Made by a program: the position numbers and the translations under genes
The notes under the pieces: model-generated
Database searches by the model: none
What the model saw: the letters and a program-made list of their open reading frames with translations, nothing else
What the model was told of the DNA's origin: nothing
DNA from: Pseudomonas reactans
GTDB lineage: Bacteria; Pseudomonadota; Gammaproteobacteria; Pseudomonadales; Pseudomonadaceae
NCBI RefSeq assembly: GCF_013385825.1
Contig: NZ_JACAPG010000002.1
Span: forward strand, 590,807-654,806
Direction: 5' to 3'
DNA length: 64,000 bases
Shown: piece by piece, positions 24,544-33,600 of the stretch
Position numbering within the stretch: the stretch's first letter is position 1
How the letters are laid out: each line of letters starts with the position of its first letter

Positions 24544-24954
24544 TCAAGGCGTTTGCGGCTGCTTTGAATCAGCGCAAATTTGCTCCCACCCTTTTTCAAT
24601 CACACCCGTGTACTTGCCGCACGATGCCCCTTTTAACTGAGACTCCATAAAATCGCGTTCCGGCTCGACCCACAGCAGGCCAACCAGATAGGCCGCACCC
24701 GCCGCAAGCATCAGCAGCGCCACTGTCCGAGTCAACATAAACCGGAGCGTGGCTGCGGCAGTGCGAGACCGCTCAAACACAAACGCGAACAACAGGCCAA
24801 TGCCGCACCACACAAAGGCGCCGGCCGCCACGCCCAGCATCGACGAACTGCGATCGAGATAGAGCCAGGCCACCATGAATGCGCTGGCGCTGCAGCACAT
24901 CACCAGCAGGCACAGCCACTGCACAACCCGACACGCCCCACTCGAAAGGCTCAT
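24544..24954 (-). CDS. Membrane protein of unknown function
   Basis: The protein has 136 residues with three hydrophobic segments (about 10-32, 38-60 and 73-92) and a polar C-terminal part that contains two Cys (GASCGKYTG and WEQICADS) which could form a disulfide outside the cytoplasm. No family is recognised. Its ATG overlaps the lepB stop by 4 nt (ATGA), so it is translationally coupled to the signal peptidase and may work with it or its substrate. Confidence 0.65.
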   Translation of the reverse strand: MSLSSGACRVVQWLCLLVMCCSASAFMVAWLYLDRSSSMLGVAAGAFVWCGIGLLFAFVFERSRTAAATLRFMLTRTVALLMLAAGAAYLVGLLWVEPERDFMESQLKGASCGKYTGVIEKGWEQICADSKQPQTP

Positions 24955-25736
24955 GGGAACGTCGTCCCGATACGCGCCCGCTCATTTGAGAACCAGATGC
25001 CCGTCACCTTGCCCACCACGTCCTTAACAGCGACCTGGCCCATGAAGCGGCTGTCGTTGCTGCTCCAGCGGTTGTCGCCCAGCAAAAAGAGGTGCCCTGG
25101 CTCGACCGTGACCGGTGCCATTTCAAGGGATTCAGGCCCTTTTACGCGGTCGGCCGGTGCGTGAAACAACCCGAGGTTTTCGCCGTTGTGGATCAGTTCA
25201 CCGTTCACCAGGGCTAACGTATCCCCGGCAACACCGGCCACGCGCTTGACCGCTTCAGTGCCATTCCAGCGGTACACCACGATATCCCCCACCCTGGGCG
25301 GACCGGCCCGCAGGTCCGTCAGGATGTAGTCGCCAATGGACAGCGTCGGCACCATCGATCCGGATGGGATGTAGTAATTCTTGAACCCCAGCACGGGCAC
25401 CCGCAATACATCGAGCATCAGTACCGCAATCACCATCACCCCGACGTAAAGAACGTGGAAACGCTTGCGTGGCACATTGGGCGGTCCGTTGTAGCGACGC
25501 GCCAGCACGGCGGACAGGATGGCTGAGCCCAGCTTGACGGTGATCAAGAAGGCGAATAGCCCATACAGCCCAATGGGGGTAGCGACCAGACCCAGCGCCC
25601 CCAGCAACGCGAAACCGCCGTACAGCAATACGGCGACCCCGATACCCCACTTGATACGGCCGACATACACCAGGCCCCAGCCGGCCACCAGGCAGGACAT
25701 GAGGAACGCCAGGAGCGAGAATTTTGCGGATTTCAT
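24951..25736 (-). CDS. lepB: Signal peptidase I (accessory paralogue)
   Basis: The protein has 261 residues. Four hydrophobic segments fill the first about 115 residues; the catalytic domain follows. The S26 Ser/Lys dyad is present: Ser127 in YIPSGSMVPTL and Lys164 in AVKRVAG, plus box E GDNRWSSNDSR (220-230). It would cut signal peptides at the periplasmic face. The housekeeping pseudomonad LepB is usually next to lepA/rnc; this copy is next to RDD and small membrane genes, so a dedicated substrate is possible. AAGGAT lies 7 nt before the ATG. Confidence 0.85.
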   Translation of the reverse strand: MKSAKFSLLAFLMSCLVAGWGLVYVGRIKWGIGVAVLLYGGFALLGALGLVATPIGLYGLFAFLITVKLGSAILSAVLARRYNGPPNVPRKRFHVLYVGVMVIAVLMLDVLRVPVLGFKNYYIPSGSMVPTLSIGDYILTDLRAGPPRVGDIVVYRWNGTEAVKRVAGVAGDTLALVNGELIHNGENLGLFHAPADRVKGPESLEMAPVTVEPGHLFLLGDNRWSSNDSRFMGQVAVKDVVGKVTGIWFSNERARIGTTFP

Positions 25737-25909
25737 TGATCATCCTTGAATGGGTAACAGCCAGTGGCAGAGCACTGGCCTGAAGGAATTTTGTCGCGGA
25801 GTTTGCCTGAGACGCCCCTTAGGTGTCTTTACCAATGTCGCCCCAGGACGAGGCGCGGTGATTTAGCACCGCTGACTATTAAAAACTCAGCCCCGCTGAT
25901 TAAAGAAAA

Positions 25910-26128
25910 TCAACGCATATTAAAAAACCACAGAACAAACCCCAGAATAAAGCCAGCCCCAGCCATTTTTAGATAAAGCGGCACATTCTCTTTTATAAGC
26001 AACGCAACGTCCTCGCCACCACTCAACCAATACCCGGCAACCTGAAAACACACACACATGAACGATAGGCCGAACGCACCGGCGCAAGGAAGATATACAG
26101 CGGGCCACCAAGGTTCATTTCTTCTCAT
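25910..26128 (-). CDS. Small two-helix membrane protein
   Basis: The protein has 72 residues: MRRNEPWWPAVYLPCAGAFG begins the first hydrophobic helix (about 8-30) and LKMAGAGFILGFVLWFFN forms the second (about 52-70), with an acidic loop between. No family is recognised. GGAAAGAGACGG precedes the ATG. GC content is clearly lower than the flanking core genes. Small two-span proteins often serve as immunity to membrane-active toxins, and it lies in the cassette zone downstream of cdiA; that role is only a suggestion. Confidence 0.5.
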   Translation of the reverse strand: MRRNEPWWPAVYLPCAGAFGLSFMCVCFQVAGYWLSGGEDVALLIKENVPLYLKMAGAGFILGFVLWFFNMR

Positions 26129-26190
26129 TACCGTCTCTTTCCTTCCTGAATACGCAGAATAAGGGATAGATTTATTTAAAATTAATAAAC

Positions 26191-26240
26191 CCGCCCCTTT
26201 ACACTCTAAATAAATCCGCCCCTTGTTTCGCCGCCCCTTA
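26191..26240. repeat. Three short direct repeats CCGCCCCTT
   Basis: CCGCCCCTT(T/G/A) occurs at 26191, 26216 and 26231 in an otherwise AT-rich gap. The first two copies are also preceded by TAATAAA/TAAATAAAT-like bases. No hairpin is formed. Their role is unknown. Confidence 0.5.
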
Positions 26241-26253
26241 CTTCATCAAAACT

Positions 26254-26856
26254 TTATGAGTAGAGAATCCAGAAATTCATATCATTGACCACCCAGTATT
26301 TATTCTCAGCTGGGATTAACTTATCAAAATCACTGGATGCCTTTGCATCCCAACCTAAAGGAGCATAATCCTCATGAACTCTATCCCAATCAGTATGGCG
26401 CAGCACCTTATTATCAAGATCAATAAAGAATTTCGGAAGCATCATTCTCAACTTGTCAAGTTCATCCAGCCGCCCCTCCGCGTCATTAGACACAATAGCT
26501 TCGACATGCCGATAAATCTCAAAAAGATATTCCGGGGAATAGCCAAAACGAAAAAAGCCCCGCATGTCCTCAACAGAAAAGTCAATCACACTTCCAGCAT
26601 CTAGATACTGAGAAAAGGTATTGACATCCAGCACAGGGATGCCACTTCTGAAATTAGCGACTGCCTCATCATAAAGATCCGCATCCATGTCACCCGAATC
26701 TATATAGGCCTTGTACTCCATCCCCACATCGATGCAATAATTTTCTTTATCATCAACAACATAATAATATTTTCCACTTACAACAAATACGGCCAACTCT
26801 TTTTGCCCTTCAAAAATATGATGAAGCACATCATTCAAGGCGTTTTTCAAACTCAT
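26254..26856 (-). CDS. Acidic cytosolic protein, possible orphan immunity
   Basis: The protein has 200 residues, rich in Asp/Glu and aromatic residues (KELAVFVVSGKYYYVVDDKE, EDYAPLGWDAKASSDF), with no signal or membrane segment. No family is recognised with confidence. The composition resembles immunity proteins that neutralise nuclease toxins. It lies 290 nt downstream of cdiI on the same strand in a low-GC stretch, where CDI loci commonly keep spare toxin/immunity modules. The start is ATG 26856; a TTG one codon earlier is possible. The preceding short frame overlaps it by 26 nt. Confidence 0.6.
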   Translation of the reverse strand: MSLKNALNDVLHHIFEGQKELAVFVVSGKYYYVVDDKENYCIDVGMEYKAYIDSGDMDADLYDEAVANFRSGIPVLDVNTFSQYLDAGSVIDFSVEDMRGFFRFGYSPEYLFEIYRHVEAIVSNDAEGRLDELDKLRMMLPKFFIDLDNKVLRHTDWDRVHEDYAPLGWDAKASSDFDKLIPAENKYWVVNDMNFWILYS

Positions 26857-27010
26857 CAAGCAGGTCTAATTTATCAATGTAAAAAATATAGTCTTCGTCT
26901 GAATAAAAACACGCAGACCGGTTGTTTCCGCTGAATAATGTGCAACGGGATATCCGGCAGTATAACTCTAGGACGGCGAGCCATATAAAACCCCAAATGA
27001 ATAAGAGCAT
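26831..27010 (-). CDS. Short overlapping frame, possible toxin remnant
   Basis: A 59-residue frame, easy to miss because of its length: MLLFIWGFIWLAVLELYCRI, then a polar part ending YIFYIDKLDLLDEFEKRLE. The frame is open from about 27064, so the visible part could be the end of a longer ancestral gene. It overlaps the next gene by 26 nt, as toxin and immunity genes often do. No good ribosome binding site is seen, so a decayed orphan cdiA tip or a small membrane peptide are both possible. Confidence 0.35.
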   Translation of the reverse strand: MLLFIWGFIWLAVLELYCRISRCTLFSGNNRSACFYSDEDYIFYIDKLDLLDEFEKRLE

Positions 27011-27148
27011 ACAGCTTAGCCGCCCATCACCAGGCCAACAAAATCGAATAATTACAAAAAATAAATCATATTATAAAAGAGCAATCCTGCTGAACTCTAA
27101 AAAGCGCAAAACCGTGGTCTGACCCCTATTTTTTACTATTTTTTAATT

Positions 27149-27619
27149 TCAACGCCGCCCAGTTTCGTATTTAAGCAAGCCTTGCTCCTCACGCGCTTGT
27201 AAATAATTAGCCATACGCTGCGCTTCGACTCCATCAGAAAGGCTAAGTGCAAGTAGGTTTTCTGAAGACCATTCCATTAATGGGTCCATTGTCTCAATCT
27301 CTAGCATCAATGCTTCGCGTGTAGTCTTATCGTGGGCACCAAACCACACCCTGAAAGTGGTTTGCCCAGCATGCTGAATAACTCGCTGGACTACAAAGTC
27401 AACATCTGTTTCCACTTCGTCGCCTAAACCGATGTCTTGAGCAAAAAATGGAATACAGCAAAGGATGAATCTGTGGGCGGCTGTTTTTTGACCCCATAAT
27501 TGCTCCCACTCGTTATTTCCATCCTTGGTCCCAAGGTGAGCGACAAATATGAAATTGGCACGATCACGCCAAACAGGCGCTTGATGAACAGCTTCATATT
27601 CTCCGGGCTGATACTTCAT
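27149..27619 (-). CDS. cdiI: DUF4265 immunity protein, cognate to the CdiA tip
   Basis: The protein has 156 residues and is soluble. The DUF4265 pattern is visible: NEWEQLWGQKTAAHRFILCC, then IPFFAQDIGLGDEVETDVDF, a Q-A-G-Q-T-T-F-R-V strand and a helical C terminus. DUF4265 is found as an immunity family in polymorphic-toxin loci. It begins 19 nt after the cdiA stop on the same strand, the canonical cdiI place, so it most likely binds and blocks the HNH nuclease tip of the adjacent CdiA. Genes further downstream lack this direct link. Confidence 0.85.
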   Translation of the reverse strand: MKYQPGEYEAVHQAPVWRDRANFIFVAHLGTKDGNNEWEQLWGQKTAAHRFILCCIPFFAQDIGLGDEVETDVDFVVQRVIQHAGQTTFRVWFGAHDKTTREALMLEIETMDPLMEWSSENLLALSLSDGVEAQRMANYLQAREEQGLLKYETGRR

Positions 27620-27638
27620 ATATATTCTCTACTCATTT

Positions 27639-30600
27639 TTACCAGTGTGAAGGAGGCCATTCACCACGATACCCTGGCGGAGGATTGACAGGAAAATCTC
27701 GTGCGCCCTTTGAAGCGTTACAGTGCGGGCACGCCATTTGAGCATTTTCGAGTGTAGCATCTCCCCCTCTAGCCTTTGGAATCGCATGATCAACTTGGGT
27801 TCCAGTTCCATCAATACGACAATACACGCATGTTGAACGTGGATTCTCTGCTTTGGCAGCATCCTTTACAGCTTGTGGGAAGGCCTTACCTGCTGTTTCA
27901 CCACCGGCAGCACCAGCTTTGATTTGAGGCACTGCATCTTTCGCCCCAGACTCCTTTACCGGGTGGGCATACGGCATGCCGGCCTCAGCATCCGGCGAGA
28001 CAGTCGAGGTATATGGCGTCTTTCCTGTGCCCGTCCCTTTTGTCCCACCTAGCGCTTTGCCCAAAGCAATGGCTGCGGCGAATTTTAGAACTTCCTCCCT
28101 GCTGGCGCCATTATCGACAAGATTGATCACCCCCGGTACATCTACGGGAGCCAAGTTTGAACCAATTAATCCATCCAGCTGAGCACGCGTAACAATCTTC
28201 TCGTCGCTGAGTCCTTGACGCTTCCACTCGGCGATCTTCTCACTAGCCCTAATCGCATCGACGTAAGGATTGCCGATCACTCCCGCCGGCGCCCAATCCG
28301 CGCCTGAAAGCGAATATATATCAAGAAAGCCTGCGCCCTCTCCATTGCGCTGCCCTTCTTTCACGCCTTCCAGCATGGCGATGGAATAGTCGGCTACAAA
28401 AACGTTGTACTCATCCCGTGTCAGCTTCCCTATCTGGTAAAGGCCCAGGAGTTTTTTCCCTGCTTCATTTTCTTGATTGCGGTATTCATTACGAATGTCG
28501 CGCTCGCAAGCACCATCACCCGCACAACCCTTGTAGCGTTTTTGCAGATCATCAATGCTGCCTATGTCCGCTTCCTTGAGCTTCTCATAGAGTTCAAGGC
28601 TGGCTTTATCCAGCTTTTTTACCCCGTACTTGTTCGCCAACAAGTTATTTTCAACCGCATTCTTCCCAACCTGCGCGGCTGCCACCGCATTTAGCGCGTC
28701 CTTGCCAACCAACGATCCGGAGAGCCCAGCCGCCAAGGTCGAGAGACTGGAAATTGTCTGCTTTTGCGCTTCGGACAGGTTTTCGTTACTGACTCCGCCA
28801 TACAAACTTTCTTTAATCAGCTGTGCGGTCTTCTCCGCAGCCACAGCCCCGGCTGCCCCTGCCAGCGCGGAGTTACCACCGGCCCGCGCCAGCACCGCAC
28901 CCAGCACCGCATGAGCCATCAGGTTGGCATAAGGGTCGCCTTCAGTTTTCAGTTTGATCTCCTGTGCCAGATACGGCGCTGCCGCCCCCGCCAGAGCACC
29001 ACCTACGCTGCCCCCCATCGCCGCTTGCACCACGGCAGTCACCGCCTGACTGGCCTTCTGGAAGCTGCTGCCAACGCCGTAATCCTGTTGGGCACGCTGG
29101 CTGACTTGTTCCGGTGTCGGGTTGGAGATACCGTCTTCAATCAGCTTCTGCCGCGTAGCTTTACTGACGTCGCTGTTTGGGTCGTTGGCGGCCTTGATCC
29201 GCGCCGCAGCAATCGCATCGCCAATGCCCTTGGTCAGCTCCATCGAACTCTTGATCAGGTCCATGCGTTCCTGCATGGCCTTTTCATCAGGCTTGTCGAG
29301 GCGCTGGTTGGCGTTGGCCGTGTCACGGTTAAGGCCGACCAGGTCACCCGCGCCCTCAGGGTTACGCACCACGATCGTGCCTTCGCTGACAGCACTGCGC
29401 GTATAGCTGTGGTCCGAATCGTTCAGCGACATGCCATACAAGGCACCCGGCGTGAGGGTACTCGCGCCGCTACTGTAGGAACCGGAGACGCTGACGCCGG
29501 CCGATTGGCTCTTGATCTCGCTCTTGTTCTTGATGTCACTGACCAGCAACCGATCGGTGAGCAGCAGGTTACTGTCGGCCGCAGCCTCGCTGGCAATCAC
29601 CGCACCTTTCAGGGTGGTGTTTTTGGCCACATCGATGGTGTAGCCACCCTTGCCAGCAAAGAAGCCGCTCTGGTCGGTAACCGCCTGGTAGTCGCTGTTC
29701 ATCTTCGACGCCGCCAGGTTCGCGGACGCGGTTACCGGGGAGCCATAACAGATCGGCGGAATGCAGATGCTCGCACCGAAGCCCGCACTGTTCTGCTTGC
29801 TCTTGGACGTTTCGGTGTCTTGGCGCGACAGGATGTTGAGGTTGCCGCCGATGTTGGCATCGATACGGTCAGCACGTACCTGCGCGCCGATCAGGCTGGT
29901 GTCCTGGCCGCTGCGCAGTACCAGCGAGCCGGTGTCCAACGTGGTGTTGACCTGGGTAACCGAGCCTCCAGAGCCAAGGTTTTTGGCGGTTTGTGCACCG
30001 AGGTCGATGGTGAAACCGTTTTGCTCACCGATGTTGAAGCTGGCACCGATAGCGGTCCGGTTGCGCGAACCGTCGTTTTTGCGGTCGGTGGTGTTCTGTG
30101 CGCTTTGCATCAGGATGTTGTTTTTCGCGGACAGCAACGTGCTGTCGGCTTTCAACGTGCTGCCGGTAATCGTCAAGTCACCCACAGTGCCCGGCGCATC
30201 GCCCGCAGCGATGATCGACAGTTTGCCCCCGGCGTTGAGGTTGCTCTGGTGAGCGGTCTGCGCGGTGTATTCGCTGCTGTTTTTGGTGCGGGTGTTAGCC
30301 AGTTCGGTGCCGATCTTGATGAACGAACCGTTGCCGGCGGAGCCACCGGTTTTGTCTTTGAAACCGGTACTTTGTTTAGCGAGATCGCCCGCCTGGTTAT
30401 TGAGGTTGTACATCGACAACGCCGCCTGGGCGATCTTCACGGCCTTGAGCCGCGGGTCGTCGGAGCTGCGCGCCGCCTCGGCTGCGTCGCGGATGCTGTT
30501 GGCGGTGTCGACCACGGTGCCCGCGATCACTCGGCCTACCGCGAGGCTCTTGGAACTGTCCTTACTGGTCTGACTGGCCGTCTCCACACCCGAGGTGACG

Positions 30601-33600
30601 GTGACATTGGCACCACTCAACTCCATGTTCTTGGTGCTCACCAGATCACTGGCCACCACCTTCAACTCACGCCCAGCGGTCAACGATACATTGCCCGCAC
30701 TCGAACCAATGGTGCTGCTGGTCAAGGTCATTTCATTGGCGGTGCCGTTGTGCTTGGAGCTGTTGATGTACAGCTTCTGGTTGCCGGTCATGTCGTCCAG
30801 ACCGAGCTTGTTGCCGGTCAACACACCGGTGAGGTCGCGATTTTTTTCCTTGTGCATGTCGGTGCGGGCGAAGGTGTTCTGCGCCGCGTCGATGGTCAGG
30901 TCGCGGCCGGCCTGGACGGCGAGGTCGCCGGTGCTGACCAGGTTGGAACCGGTGACGGTGGCGTCGCGCTTGGCGGCGACGGTGACGGTTTCGCCGGAGA
31001 CCATGCTGCCCAGGGCGGTGGTGCGTTTTTCGTCGACTTTGTCCTGGACCTTGCTCGACTTGAGCCCACCCCAGCTGCTTTTGCTTTCCTTGCGTTCGTG
31101 GCGGGCGCTGTCGGCGTTACTGACGGCGAGGATGTTCACGTCCTGGCCGGCCACCAGTTGGGTGGCACCTTTTTCGGCAGTGACGGCACTGCCGGCCAGC
31201 AGCAGGTTTTCACCGGCCACGACGGTGCTGTTTTTGCCGGCGCTGACGAGGCTGCCGACGTTGTTCACGGCGTCGGTTTCGTCGAGGCGGAATTTTTTGC
31301 CCTGGGCCGTTTTCTTGGTCTTGCTGTAGAAGCTGTAGTCCTGGTTGGCAGCGGCCTTGAGGTCGAGGTTTTTGCCGGACACCAGGTACGCCTCGTTGCC
31401 GGCATTCACCTGGCTGGCGACCAGTTGCAGGTTCTGCCCGGCGCTCAGGGTGGCGTCACCGCCGGCCTTGATCACGCTGGACACTTGCTGCACGTGGTCT
31501 TCGATGCTCTTGACCTTTTTTGTGTTGCCCGTGGAGTGCTGCTCGTTAGCCGCCGCAAAGGCGCTGAGGTCGCGGATGGCAATCAAGTTGACGTCGCGCT
31601 TGGCCTCGACCTGGCTGGCCACGGCGCTGATATCACGTCCGCCAATCACATGCAGGTCGCGGCCGGCGTCGACCACGGAGCCTTGCTGGGCAATGGTGGT
31701 GAAGCTCGAGCGGTTGCCGATGGCGCCGCTGTCGAGGGTTTTCGAGGCGGTGATGTTGACGTCGCCCACGGCCTTGACCGTGGTGTCGACACCGCTCTTG
31801 AGCACGCCGCCGACGCTGTTGAAATTGCCCCCGGCTTGTAAAGTCAAATCCTTGGCCGATTCGATACGCGCGGCGCTGTCGACGAAGTCACTGCGTTCGG
31901 TGCGGTAGCTGCTGGCGCTTTCGTGGGTGGTGACGCTGCGTTCGTTGAGCAGGTCGGCGCCAGCGGCGAGGTTGACGTTGCCCGCGCTGATCACACCGCC
32001 CGCGCGGTTGCTCAAGTTGTTGCCGCTGAGCAGGTCGAGGCGCCCACCGGCTTCCATCAACCCACTGTTGGTGAGGTTGCCGCCGACGTTTGCCAGGAGG
32101 CTGCCGGTCGCGCGCAGGGTACCCGCGTTATTGAGGTTTTTGCCGGTGATCAGGTTGACGTCGCTGCCGGAAATCAACGCGCCATTGGGCGCCAGGCGGT
32201 TGCCGGCCTGAGCGAGGTACAGCACTGGCACCAGCACCTGTTGCCCGGCCACGGTGGCATTTTCCAGCCACACAATATCGTGGGTCAGGGCCGCGACCTG
32301 CTCGGCGGTGAGACTCACACCCACCGACAGGTTCAGCCCGCTTTTGCTGCCGATGGCGTTGTCCATCAGGTGCTTGAACAGGTCGGCATCGCTGGTCTGG
32401 CCGTCGATGAAACGCTGACCGGTGCGGGCGAGTACAGCTTGCTGGATCAGGCGCTGCTCGTAGAAACCGTCGCCCAGACGACGCTGCGCCGTGTCAGGGT
32501 CGTAGCCGAGTTTGGTGAGCATGTAGTCCGAGCTCAGGAACTGACGCATGTCGGTGAGCAGCGGGTTGGTTTCAATCAGGTACTTGTGCGGGTTGGCTGC
32601 GAACTGGCTGGTCGGCAGGCCGTTCACGCCCTTGCCGTCGTTGAGGTGAAACAACCCGTTCTCACCGGTCGGCAAGTTGAAGCCGGGCAGGCCCAGTGGG
32701 TTGACCTGTTGCTGGGCAACGTCCGGCGGCAGTTGGGGGTTGAGGCTGACCTCGGTCGAGAAGCCCGGCGCGTTGGTGTTGGCGCCGCTGCCGACGTAGG
32801 TGTAGCCGCGCTTCACGACGCGGTTATCGATGCCTTCCTGGGCGCTTACGGCCACTGCGCCACCGGCCTGGATGACTGCGGCGTAGCTTTGGTCCGGCAC
32901 CATCAGTTGGGTCGTTTTGCGCAGGGCGGTTTTTTCGCTCTCCATTTTGCCGATGAACGCGGCCATGGCGGCTTCAACCCCGTCCATGTTCTTGCCCGCT
33001 GAATAACGCGCAGTGAACGCCGCCGCCTCGCGGTACCAGCCCGCCGGCTTGCGCTCGCGCTCAGAGCTAAAGACACGATCGTATTGAGTGTCGTGGGTCA
33101 CCAGACCGACGTTGGTCAGTTGGTCGACACGCACGGTCATGTCGTCGCCGGTGGCGATGCTACTGCTGCTGTTGAGCAACGTGCCGCCGGTAAGCTGCAT
33201 GTTGGCGCCGGAGGTGATGCTGGCGCCGGCCGTGGCGTTGGTGACGATGAAGTGGTCACGCTGGGTGATCTGGAACGGCCGGTTCTGCTTGCCACCTTCA
33301 CAGTCGCCGCCGGTCACGCCATCGATACAGGCGACGGGTGTAATGGAAGCGCTGTAGATGCCCGACTCGGTGGTGAGCACGGTGCGGATGTTATCGATCG
33401 TGCTGGCCGCCAGGGCCAGGTTGCGTTCACTTTCGATAGTGCCCGAGCTGTTGATGATGCTGGAAGCCAGCCCGCCCTGACCGTCGCGATCAACGCGTAG
33501 GTTGCCCATGGCGTAGATGTTGGCAGCGAGGTTTTTCAGGCGGTCGACCCGCAGGTTCATGTCGCCGCCGCTGAAGATCAGGCCATGATCATTGAGCAGG

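Noticed and set aside
26922..27122. 66-codon plus-strand frame near cdiI
   Set aside because: Lys/Asn-rich composition follows the AT-rich DNA; there is no ribosome binding site, and it is antisense to the short minus-strand frame.
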